From assembly GCA_030433225.1 (NCBI GenBank), contig JAUIMD010000124.1, positions 1-6,351 of the forward strand: a stretch of 6,351 nt of DNA, given 5' to 3'. The position numbers were made by a program, and so were the translations under genes. The notes under the pieces were generated by a model. That model did not search any database. It saw only the letters and a list, made by a program, of their open reading frames with translations, and had not been told where the DNA came from. Shown here piece by piece: positions 1 to 5,881 of this stretch. Source of the stretch: Bacteroidia bacterium (lineage in GTDB: Bacteria; Bacteroidota; Bacteroidia; Bacteroidales; UBA5342). How positions within the stretch are numbered: position 1 is the first letter of the stretch; every line of letters starts with the position of its first letter.

Positions 1-476
1 ATTACCCCTGAGGAGCGGGAGTTACGCATAAAAATTTCACCATATCCTTTTAAGGCATCTACGCCTTCTTCTACACGAGCCCCGCCTGAGTCGTTTAATC
101 CAACCACAGGGGCACCGGCCTTCAGGGCCAGATCCATAATTTTACAAATCTTGGTGGCGTGCATTTCCCCTAAGGATCCTCCGCGTGAGGTAAAATCCTG
201 CGAGTAGGCAAAAACGGAACGTCCATTCACTTTTCCATGCCCAATAATTACACCATCAGAAGGAACGTGCACCTTCTCCAGGCCAAAGTTGGTGGAGCGG
301 TGTTCCACAAATTTGTCAATCTCACGAAACGATCCTTCGTCAAACAACAAATCCAAACGTTCGCGGGCCGAAAGTTTGCCCTTTTCGTGTTGCTTGGCAA
401 TGCGTGCTTCGCCACCCATCAATTCAACTTCCTGTCTTTTCTTTTTAAGAAGTTCTATTTTCTCTGATACTTTCAT
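1..476 (-). CDS. Acyl-CoA carboxylase, carboxyltransferase (beta) subunit, partial (3' end cut by the window)
   Basis: Only the first 158 residues are present; family members are usually about 510-520 residues, so roughly two thirds lie off the left edge. The visible part matches the N-terminal carboxyltransferase domain of the propionyl-CoA carboxylase beta/methylmalonyl-CoA decarboxylase alpha group. Landmarks are GKLSARERL (residues 33-41), FVEHRSTNFG (56-65), QDFTSRGGSLGEMHA (93-107) and the acyl-CoA-binding/oxyanion segment NDSGGARVEEGV (128-139). In the family this subunit moves the carboxyl group between carboxybiotin and an acyl-CoA, usually propionyl-CoA/methylmalonyl-CoA, in the cytoplasm or in a membrane decarboxylase complex. 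The biotin-carrier and other subunits are not visible, so carboxylase and decarboxylase roles (pccB or mmdA) cannot be separated. The ATG at 476 gives the expected charged N-terminal helix; a second Met at residue 20 would remove part of it. No Shine-Dalgarno sequence is visible. Confidence 0.92.
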   Translation of the reverse strand, partial: MKVSEKIELLKKKRQEVELMGGEARIAKQHEKGKLSARERLDLLFDEGSFREIDKFVEHRSTNFGLEKVHVPSDGVIIGHGKVNGRSVFAYSQDFTSRGGSLGEMHATKICKIMDLALKAGAPVVGLNDSGGARVEEGVDALKGYGEIFMRNSRSSGV

Positions 477-533
477 AGATATTTGAAAATTATATATTCC
501 CCTACTAAAAATTTAACCGTCTCAATTCGGGTA

Positions 534-541
534 CAAAAGTA
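534..541 (-). promoter_or_regulatory. Putative -7 element for the acyl-CoA carboxylase gene
   Basis: The minus strand reads TACTTTTG, a full match to the Bacteroidota -7 consensus TAnnTTTG. It lies about 58 bases upstream of the ATG, implying a leader of roughly 50 bases. No convincing TTTG -33 element is found at the usual distance, so the call rests on the -7 box and its position. The same 11 bases, TACTTTTGTAC, occur at the ribF promoter. Confidence 0.5.
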
Positions 542-685
542 GCAATATGTATTAGTTGAAGTGTTAAAATAATATTAATTAAAGAAATATTTCTCTATTT
601 AAAATCAAGCTGAATAAGGGATTGAGGAAAATGTGCTGTTTGTGTTTTGTGTTTATTACCAAGTTATACACAATCAGTATTTTAC

Positions 686-714
686 AAAACCGGTTCGGTA
701 AACAGAACCGTTTT
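686..714 (-). terminator. Stem-loop, possible terminator of the Ppx/GppA gene
   Basis: CGGTTC (691-696) pairs with GAACCG (705-710) around an 8-base loop. The stem can be extended by AAAA (686-689) with TTTT (711-714) if C690 is bulged. It begins about 65 bases beyond the phosphatase stop codon in the direction of transcription. The T-run on the minus strand is short (GTTTTG), so it is weaker than a classical intrinsic terminator. The AAAA/TTTT flanks would allow it to act in both directions. Confidence 0.4.
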
Positions 715-779
715 CCGCTTTTCTGGTCATGCGTAAATTTAAAAGATATTTTGGAAATAACTGTTACAAAGCATGTACC

Positions 780-1694
780 TTATAGTAGCAAAGCCCCTTC
801 AGTGAGTGCATAATTGCATTGAAATACATGGCTTATTTGCAGTTCGCGAATAATCAGGCGAATAAAAAGGGCAGCAATTACCATGTAATCTACCCGTAGG
901 GGTATCATGCCGGGCATTTCCATGCGTTCGGCTGCAGTAGAAGGGATGAGTTTTTTAAACAGGCCATTCAAGTCTTCATGTGCCAGTTCAAGCCAGGTAA
1001 TGGCTTCATCGTTCTCAAGCTTTTTATCCACCAAAATCATATTTCTAATGGTGTCAAACGAGCCGGATGAACCCACCAACGCATGCACGTCTGCAGGTGA
1101 GACATTCTCAAAAAGCAATTGCAGTTCGTCACGAAAATAATCTTGAATGGTATCAATTTCTTTTTGGGTAATGGGTTCGGTCGGGTGAAAGCGTTCCAGC
1201 ATGCGCGAAACTCCAAGCGGGAAACTGTGTTTCCACAAAATGCCGGTGTGGTTAGCCAGAATAAATTCATTGCTGCCTCCACCAATATCCAGGATCAAAA
1301 CATTTTTGTCGGCAATGGGGAATCCGTGCTCCACCCCTTTATAAATGAGTTCGGCTTCTTTTTGCCCATCGATTATTTCAATGTGCAGGCCGTACTGTTC
1401 CTTCACTGTTTGCACAAATTCCTGTCCGTTGGCCGTATCGCGAATGGTGGCGGTGGCAAATGAAACAATGTGGGCCGGATCAACATCGTAACGTTTGCAT
1501 TCCGCTAAATGAGAGGCAATAGCATCGTAGCCACGCTGAAGGGCTTCCGGGGTCATGCGTTTTTGGTTGATGCCCCCTTTTGCCAGCTTGGCATGGTTTT
1601 TTACTTCTTTTATAAGGTGGAGTTTTTGGTTAATGAGTTCACCTATTACAAGGTTTATCGTGTTGGATCCGATGTCGATAACTGCTTTTTTCAT
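780..1694 (-). CDS. Ppx/GppA-family phosphatase (exopolyphosphatase-like), short form
   Basis: The 304-residue protein has the ASKHA-fold ATPase landmarks of the Ppx/GppA family: phosphate loop 1 VIDIGSNTINL (residues 5-15), ATATIRDTANG (80-90), the segment DGQKEAEL with the likely catalytic glutamate at 113, phosphate loop 2 LDIGGGSNEF (135-144), the LGVSRMLERF stretch (160-169), VGSSGSFDTI (207-216), and the closing ALTEGALLL. Family members hydrolyse terminal phosphates from polyphosphate or convert pppGpp to ppGpp in the cytoplasm; the sequence does not say which. It ends after the two ASKHA subdomains and lacks the C-terminal HD-type region of the roughly 500-residue E. coli Ppx and GppA. 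That short architecture is common in this family, so it is not a truncation. The ATG at 1694 sits directly before the first beta strand, which supports this start. It is transcribed divergently from ribF across a 134-base gap, and no strong promoter was found for it. Confidence 0.92.
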   Translation of the reverse strand: MKKAVIDIGSNTINLVIGELINQKLHLIKEVKNHAKLAKGGINQKRMTPEALQRGYDAIASHLAECKRYDVDPAHIVSFATATIRDTANGQEFVQTVKEQYGLHIEIIDGQKEAELIYKGVEHGFPIADKNVLILDIGGGSNEFILANHTGILWKHSFPLGVSRMLERFHPTEPITQKEIDTIQDYFRDELQLLFENVSPADVHALVGSSGSFDTIRNMILVDKKLENDEAITWLELAHEDLNGLFKKLIPSTAAERMEMPGMIPLRVDYMVIAALFIRLIIRELQISHVFQCNYALTEGALLL

Positions 1695-1805
1695 ACTGTT
1701 TTATGAATAAGAATTGTGTTAATTAGGCTGTAGAAACGGACATGTATACCGCTGCCTTTGCTGTTTTCGCAGCTAAAGGTAAGAATAGAAATTAACCGTT
1801 TTTTT

Positions 1806-1813
1806 TACTTTTG
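1806..1813 (+). promoter_or_regulatory. Putative -7 element of ribF
   Basis: TACTTTTG matches the Bacteroidota -7 consensus TAnnTTTG exactly. Transcription would start around 1818-1820, leaving a leader of only about 10 bases before the ATG at 1829. The last four bases of the box are part of a perfect 12-base palindrome (1809-1820). No good TTTG -33 element lies at the expected spacing. This box also argues against the TTG at 1811 as the start codon, because it would lie inside the promoter. Confidence 0.6.
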
Positions 1814-1828
1814 TACAAAATCTACGAA

Positions 1829-2752
1829 ATGCAGCTTTTTTCAGGGTTTGAGAACTACAATTGGCAAAATGTAACCATTACTACGGGTATGTTTGATGGG
1901 GTGCATCGCGGCCACCAGGAATTGATCAAATTCGTAACCGATCAGGCCCACGCCCACAATGAAAAAAGCGTTCTGGTCACTTTTCAACCGCACCCCCGTT
2001 ACGTAATAAACCCTGATGATCCATTCAAACTTCTGTCCACCTATAACGAACGCGTTGAATTAATGGCCCGTACCGGTCTTGATGGAATGGTTGTTATTCC
2101 GTTTACCCAATCGGTTGCCAACATTTCGTCGGAACAATTTATTGTGGATTTGTTAGTGGAAAAGGCCGGCATTTCCCATTATGTTTTTGGGTACGACCAT
2201 AAGTTTGGTAAAAATCGTGAAGGATCGGTGGAAAAAGTAAAAGCCCTGGGTAAGCACTACAATTTTGAGGTACTGCCTTTTGATGCGGTGCATAAAGATA
2301 GCCATCCGGTAAGTTCGTCACGCATTCGCGAGGCCATTGCTACCGGAGATATGCCCTGTGCCAACGACATGCTGGGGTATACTTATGGCATAACCGGAAA
2401 TGTGGTGAAAGGTGTACAAATTGGCAGAACCCTGGGTTTCCCCACGGCCAATATTGAGCCGGAAGACATGCATAAAATGATTCCTGCCATGGGCGTATAT
2501 GCAGTAAGGGTTGAGGTAGAAGGACGGGTGTTTAAAGGGATGTTGAACATCGGGATTCGCCCAACCGTAAACAGCAATGCCGAGTTTCCTACCATTGAAG
2601 TACACCTGATTGACTTTGACGGAGATTTATATGGAAAGGAAATCCATGTAAAGTTTATTCGCAAAATCAGGGAGGAAATGAAGTTTGATGGCCTGCAGGG
2701 ACTTCGCGAACAGTTGCAGCACGACAAGGCATCCGTGCTAAAAGTTTTATAA
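1829..2752 (+). CDS. ribF: Bifunctional riboflavin kinase / FAD synthetase
   Basis: The 307-residue protein phosphorylates riboflavin to FMN and then adenylylates FMN to FAD in the cytoplasm. The N-terminal FMN adenylyltransferase domain shows the nucleotidyltransferase signature GMFDGVHRGH (residues 20-29), FGYDHKFGKNREG (120-132) and SSSRIREA (162-169), equivalent to the ISSTxIR motif. The C-terminal riboflavin kinase domain shows GRTLGFPTAN (199-208), NIGIRPTV (240-247) and PTIEVHLIDF (254-263), in which E257 is the likely catalytic base, followed by DLYG (266-269). Length is normal for the family and all key motifs are intact. The ATG at 1829 is chosen because an in-frame TTG at 1811 would fall within the -7 promoter box; no Shine-Dalgarno is present. 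The 3' end overlaps the convergent glycosyltransferase gene by six bases, with no terminator between them. Confidence 0.96.
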   Translation: MQLFSGFENYNWQNVTITTGMFDGVHRGHQELIKFVTDQAHAHNEKSVLVTFQPHPRYVINPDDPFKLLSTYNERVELMARTGLDGMVVIPFTQSVANISSEQFIVDLLVEKAGISHYVFGYDHKFGKNREGSVEKVKALGKHYNFEVLPFDAVHKDSHPVSSSRIREAIATGDMPCANDMLGYTYGITGNVVKGVQIGRTLGFPTANIEPEDMHKMIPAMGVYAVRVEVEGRVFKGMLNIGIRPTVNSNAEFPTIEVHLIDFDGDLYGKEIHVKFIRKIREEMKFDGLQGLREQLQHDKASVLKVL

Positions 2753-4045
2753 GCGGTATGAGGGCAGCTTTCCTTCCAACAATAAATTCATTAATTCTAC
2801 TGATTTTTTAGTGCCGTTTACGGTGCGCACCAGGTCTTGCATGCGTTTTGCATTTTTACGAAAAGAGGGTTGCTGGATTTTTGCAAACGCCTTTACTATA
2901 CTTTTCTCGCTTACGCCCCACAATGGCAATCGAATGGCCATGCCCTGCATTGCAACACCGTCAATGTTGGCCTGTTGCTCTCCCTGAAAGCCAATTCCAA
3001 TAATGGGGGTACCCGCCCAAACCGCAGTTTGAATGGTTCCCTGTCCTCCATGCAAAATGGCCACATCGGCCTGCTCATTTACCAGGTGTGCCGGCATAAA
3101 TCTGGCAGCAAAAAAATTGTCAGCATTAGGCCCTAACTCTTCCGGGTCTAGTATGGTGGTTGTAGCGCAAATAATGTTCACATCAGGCAGCTTACGGAGA
3201 CTTTGAATAATGAGTTTTAACGTTTCGGGAAATCCGGAACTCCCCAGTGAACAAAAAATGTTTATTCCTTTTTGCGAAAATACCCGGGAAACCTCTGGCG
3301 GTACGGGCATATCCATTTGGGCAAAAATGGGGCCTGAGTAATAATACCCGGGACTGAGTTTTTCGTTGGGCAGTCCGCTGAGTTCAGGTAAGTCGGGAAG
3401 AAGAGTGAGGTCACCGCGCACCAGGTCAACAATGTTGTAAATGGGCTTTAGTCCAAAATGCTGGCGGGCTTTATTGAACTCGGTGAGTGAGTTTTTTGCC
3501 ACATCGCCCGTCAGCACTTTTCGCATTATGGACCGTTTGATAAAGCCGGGTAAAACATGCCGCATAAAAAAGTTCTTTTCCATAATGTTGGGCATGTTGT
3601 ACATTTTGTTCTGGATAAATGCCGGGCAATTTACCGTTGGTACCTGGGTAACCATGGGAAGTTTGGCGTACGGCACCGCAATCATGCTGCTGAGGTTGAG
3701 TCCGGCATAAACTCCATCGGGTTTAAAGGCAGCTAACGCCTCAAGATCCGCCTCTGTCATGGCTATCCATTCTTCTTTTGTAACGGGTATGGGGGTTCCA
3801 ACCGGTGCCTTATAGCGGTTAATGTCCATAATTACCTGGTGCTGTTCCCAGCTGAGTTCCGGGTATAAAGGGACACAGTGTAGTCCGCGGTTTTTTATCG
3901 AATCCAGGTGTACGCTTCCATGGTTGTAGAAGGTGACTTTTGCCCCTGTATGCTGCATTTCTACAGCCGTTTCAACCGCCCGGGTAAAATCACCTAAGTT
4001 GTGGCCATACGAAAAAAAGGCCCATTTTTTATTGGAATTTTTCAT
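2747..4045 (-). CDS. GT-B fold glycosyltransferase, GT1/UDP-glucosyltransferase-like (MGT-type)
   Basis: From the ATG at 4045 the protein has 432 residues, typical for GT1 enzymes. The N-terminal acceptor domain opens with KWAFFSYGHNLGDFTRAV (residues 7-24); H15 lies where GT1 enzymes carry their catalytic histidine. The C-terminal donor domain has SLGSSG (266-271), the nucleotide-sugar motif HGGQGTIQTAVWAGTP (332-347) and FQGEQQAN (353-360), the counterpart of the P-x-x-x-D-Q-x-x-N segment. Family members move sugar from a UDP- or dTDP-sugar to a small lipophilic acceptor such as a macrolide, sterol, carotenoid or lipid; donor and acceptor cannot be deduced here. No signal peptide or clear membrane segment is seen; a basic, hydrophobic stretch near residues 159-176 could touch membranes. 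An upstream ATG at 4099 would add 18 residues with no family counterpart, so I prefer 4045. It has no biosynthetic partners nearby, and its stop overlaps that of ribF. Confidence 0.85.
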   Translation of the reverse strand: MKNSNKKWAFFSYGHNLGDFTRAVETAVEMQHTGAKVTFYNHGSVHLDSIKNRGLHCVPLYPELSWEQHQVIMDINRYKAPVGTPIPVTKEEWIAMTEADLEALAAFKPDGVYAGLNLSSMIAVPYAKLPMVTQVPTVNCPAFIQNKMYNMPNIMEKNFFMRHVLPGFIKRSIMRKVLTGDVAKNSLTEFNKARQHFGLKPIYNIVDLVRGDLTLLPDLPELSGLPNEKLSPGYYYSGPIFAQMDMPVPPEVSRVFSQKGINIFCSLGSSGFPETLKLIIQSLRKLPDVNIICATTTILDPEELGPNADNFFAARFMPAHLVNEQADVAILHGGQGTIQTAVWAGTPIIGIGFQGEQQANIDGVAMQGMAIRLPLWGVSEKSIVKAFAKIQQPSFRKNAKRMQDLVRTVNGTKKSVELMNLLLEGKLPSYRL

Positions 4046-4105
4046 GGTATCTTTTCTGGTATTTTTCAACAAAGCTGCTTCTAAAAGGTTGGGTGCCATT
4101 TGTTA

Positions 4106-4139
4106 TTTGTAACCCGTTGGGGGTGCAGGCATACATTTG
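4106..4139 (+). promoter_or_regulatory. Putative distal promoter of ahcY
   Basis: TTTG (4106-4109) and TACATTTG (4132-4139) resemble a -33/-7 pair with a 22-base spacer, slightly longer than usual. The implied leader is about 80 bases. The -7 box lies within a small imperfect dyad, GGC-a-TAC (4128-4134) against GTA-GCC (4139-4144). It competes with a second candidate nearer to the gene. Confidence 0.35.
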
Positions 4140-4147
4140 TAGCCAAA

Positions 4148-4217
4148 AACAGTTAAATAATTTCTCGCAATTAGCGCGTTTTTTTAAATTTGGGCTCTTT
4201 AATTTAGAACAGTTAAA
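4148..4217. repeat. Pair of 10-base direct repeats upstream of ahcY
   Basis: AACAGTTAAA occurs exactly at 4148-4157 and 4208-4217, a spacing of 60 bases start to start. The pair brackets the proximal -7 element of ahcY; the second copy ends nine bases before the ATG. It could bind a regulator, or it may be chance in AT-rich DNA. Confidence 0.4.
4185..4192 (+). promoter_or_regulatory. Putative proximal -7 element of ahcY
   Basis: TAAATTTG matches TAnnTTTG exactly and lies 34 bases before the ATG, giving a leader of roughly 28-30 bases. No clear TTTG -33 element is present at the expected distance. It sits between the two AACAGTTAAA repeats. Confidence 0.45.
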
Positions 4218-4226
4218 ACCTTAGCT

Positions 4227-5699
4227 ATGAGTGACACATTAATACAATCAAAAGTGGAAAATAAGCTTCAGTATAAAGTGGCTGACCTTTCGTTGGCCGA
4301 TTGGGGCCGTAAGGAATTGGACTTAGCAGAGATTGAAATGCCTGGTTTGATGGCATTGCGTGAAGAGTACAAAGGGCAAAAACCTTTGGCTGGCGCTAAA
4401 ATTATGGGTTCTTTGCACATGACCGTACAAACGGCCATTTTAATTGAAACCCTGACAGAATTGGGCGCCGATGTGCGTTGGGTATCCTGTAACATTTTTT
4501 CGACACAAGACCATGCCGCAGCAGCTGTTGTGGTAGGAAAAGAAGGTACGGTAGAAAAACCTGCCGGCGTACCGGTATTTGCCTGGAAAGGCGAAACGCT
4601 GGAAGAATATTGGTGGTGCACCAACGAAGCCCTGACATGGCCCGACGGATCTGGTCCCAACCTGATTCTGGATGATGGAGGAGATGCAACCATGCTGGTT
4701 GTAAAAGGTGCCGAGTTTGAGGCAGCAGGTAAAGTGCCTGATTTTGATCCGGCTAAACATTCGGAAGAAGAAGGCGTATTCTTTGAACTTTGCAAAAAAG
4801 TATTGGCCGAGAATCCAACCTGCTGGACAGAAAAAAGAGCCGCTATACGAGGTGTTTCAGAAGAAACCACCACCGGGGTACACCGCTTGTACCAACTGGC
4901 AGAGAAAGGGTTGTTGCCGTTTCCGGCCATCAACGTAAACGACTCGGTAACCAAATCAAAATTTGATAATTTATACGGATGTCGTCACTCGTTAACCGAT
5001 GGAATTATGCGGGCCTCCGATGTAATGTTGTCCGGTAAAATTGCCGTAGTTTGCGGATACGGTGATGTAGGAAAAGGGTGTGCGCAATCGTTACGCGGAC
5101 AAGGTGCGCGTGTATTGGTAACCGAAATTGACCCGATTTGTGCTTTGCAAGCTGCTATGGAAGGATACGAAGTTGTACGTATTGAAGATGTACTTGCTAA
5201 AGCAGATGTGTTTGTAACCACCACCGGAAATAAAGACATTATTACTGCCGAGCACATGGCGGGCATGAAAAATATGGCCATTGTGGGGAATATCGGGCAT
5301 TTCGATAATGAAATTCAAATGGCGCAACTGGCCAAATATCCGGGCATTAAAAAGACCAACATTAAGCCACAATACGATAAGTGGACATTTGAGGATGGAC
5401 ATTCAGTATTGATTTTAGCAGAAGGCCGTTTGTTAAACCTCGGCTGTGCAACCGGACATCCAAGTTTTGTGATGTCAGCTTCGTTTACCAACCAGGTACT
5501 GGCGCAAATAGAATTGCACCTGAATGCAGATAAGTATAAGAAAGAGGTGTACACCTTGCCTAAAAAACTGGATGAAAAGGTGGCTCGTCTGCATCTTGAT
5601 AAATTAGGAGTTCGCCTGACAGAGCTGAGCCAGGAGCAGGCAGATTATTTGGGAATTCCTGTGGAAGGGCCTTACAAGCCTGAACATTACCGCTACTAG
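4227..5699 (+). CDS. ahcY: Adenosylhomocysteinase (S-adenosyl-L-homocysteine hydrolase)
   Basis: The 490-residue cytoplasmic enzyme reversibly splits S-adenosylhomocysteine into adenosine and homocysteine, removing the product that inhibits methyltransferases. Recognisable sites include H64 in GSLHMTVQTA, the LDDGGD segment (148-153), SEETTTGVH (211-219), the catalytic stretch NDSVTKSKFDNLYGC (238-252) with K243, D247, N248 and C252, the NAD-binding GYGDVG (277-282), GNIGHFDNE (354-362) with H358, GCATGHPSFVMS (406-417) with H411, and the C-terminal KPEHYRY (484-490), which completes the NAD site of the neighbouring subunit. The protein is about 58 residues longer than the human enzyme, mainly through an insert near residues 160-203 that is also known in many bacterial homologues. 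All key residues are present. It appears monocistronic, with two candidate promoters and a strong terminator; the leader is too short and unstructured for an obvious SAH riboswitch. Confidence 0.98.
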   Translation: MSDTLIQSKVENKLQYKVADLSLADWGRKELDLAEIEMPGLMALREEYKGQKPLAGAKIMGSLHMTVQTAILIETLTELGADVRWVSCNIFSTQDHAAAAVVVGKEGTVEKPAGVPVFAWKGETLEEYWWCTNEALTWPDGSGPNLILDDGGDATMLVVKGAEFEAAGKVPDFDPAKHSEEEGVFFELCKKVLAENPTCWTEKRAAIRGVSEETTTGVHRLYQLAEKGLLPFPAINVNDSVTKSKFDNLYGCRHSLTDGIMRASDVMLSGKIAVVCGYGDVGKGCAQSLRGQGARVLVTEIDPICALQAAMEGYEVVRIEDVLAKADVFVTTTGNKDIITAEHMAGMKNMAIVGNIGHFDNEIQMAQLAKYPGIKKTNIKPQYDKWTFEDGHSVLILAEGRLLNLGCATGHPSFVMSASFTNQVLAQIELHLNADKYKKEVYTLPKKLDEKVARLHLDKLGVRLTELSQEQADYLGIPVEGPYKPEHYRY

Positions 5700-5722
5700 A
5701 AAAAAACAACACATTTCTATAT

Positions 5723-5757
5723 AAATCCCGGATCTGATAAGGTTCGGGATTTTTTTT
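5723..5757 (+). terminator. Intrinsic terminator of ahcY
   Basis: AAATCCCGGATC (5723-5734) pairs with GGTTCGGGATTT (5741-5752) over 12 base pairs, two of them G-T, closing a TGATAA hexaloop. The stem runs into seven consecutive T (5751-5757). It starts 24 bases after the ahcY stop codon, the expected position for a rho-independent terminator. It should insulate the regulator gene downstream. Confidence 0.92.
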
Positions 5758-5829
5758 ACCTGAACTACCGCATTATTAAAACTCACCATAATTTACTAAG
5801 CGTTGTATCTTTTTTTTAGAAAGATAAAG

Positions 5830-5859
5830 GTTGACATATTAAAAATCCACATATATTTG
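5830..5859 (+). promoter_or_regulatory. Putative promoter of the LacI-family regulator gene
   Basis: GTTG (5830-5833) and TATATTTG (5852-5859) form a -33/-7 pair with an 18-base spacer; the -7 box matches TAnnTTTG exactly. Transcription would begin around 5864-5866, giving a leader of under 20 bases. A palindrome lies immediately downstream of the -7 box. Confidence 0.6.
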
Positions 5860-5869
5860 CACACGTGTG
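5860..5869. promoter_or_regulatory. Candidate operator palindrome at the regulator's own start site
   Basis: CACACGTGTG is a perfect 10-base palindrome with a central CG, the symmetry common in LacI-family operators. It directly abuts the -7 box and covers the predicted transcription start. A wider inverted repeat surrounds it: CCACATATA (5847-5855) against TATTTGTGG (5870-5878), eight of nine positions complementary. Binding here would block transcription, so autorepression is the simplest reading, but this is inferred from position and symmetry. Confidence 0.4.
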
Positions 5870-5881
5870 TATTTGTGGCGC

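Larger units (their letters stand above)
477..779. other. AT-rich intergenic region between the carboxylase and Ppx/GppA genes
   Basis: This 303-base gap separates two minus-strand genes. I see three things in it: a -7 promoter match for the carboxylase gene (534-541), a 12-base AT-rich palindrome (583-594), and a stem-loop suitable as a terminator for the upstream phosphatase gene (686-714). The short plus-strand reading frame from 622 to 813 has no start signal and runs into the 3' end of the phosphatase gene, so I do not consider it a gene. No tRNA-like or other recognisable structured RNA was seen. Confidence 0.6.

Noticed and set aside
622..813. A 63-codon plus-strand frame in the gap between the carboxylase and phosphatase genes.
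   Set aside because: It has no promoter or start signal, contains the terminator-like stem-loop, and runs into the 3' end of the phosphatase gene. The protein resembles nothing I recognise.
1751..1773. GCTGC/GCAGC inverted repeat in the ppx-ribF divergent region.
   Set aside because: A 5-base stem with a 13-base loop is too weak to claim as a terminator or operator.
1774..1781. TACCTTTA on the minus strand as a -7 box for the Ppx/GppA gene.
   Set aside because: It misses the final G of TAnnTTTG and has no -33 partner. The promoter of this gene remains unlocated.
1811..1828. In-frame TTG at 1811 as an earlier start for ribF (six extra residues).
   Set aside because: The TTG is part of the -7 promoter box (1806-1813), so it would precede the transcript. 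The ATG at 1829 gives the normal family N-terminus.
4140..4226. Possible SAH or SAM riboswitch ahead of ahcY.
   Set aside because: The leader is AT-rich, with no stable helices or conserved riboswitch core that I can recognise, and the proximal promoter would leave only about 30 bases.
4268..4954. A 228-codon open frame on the minus strand inside ahcY.
   Set aside because: It lies wholly opposite a highly conserved gene, has low-complexity Ser/Pro-rich content without a recognisable fold, and no promoter. It is a shadow of ahcY codon use.
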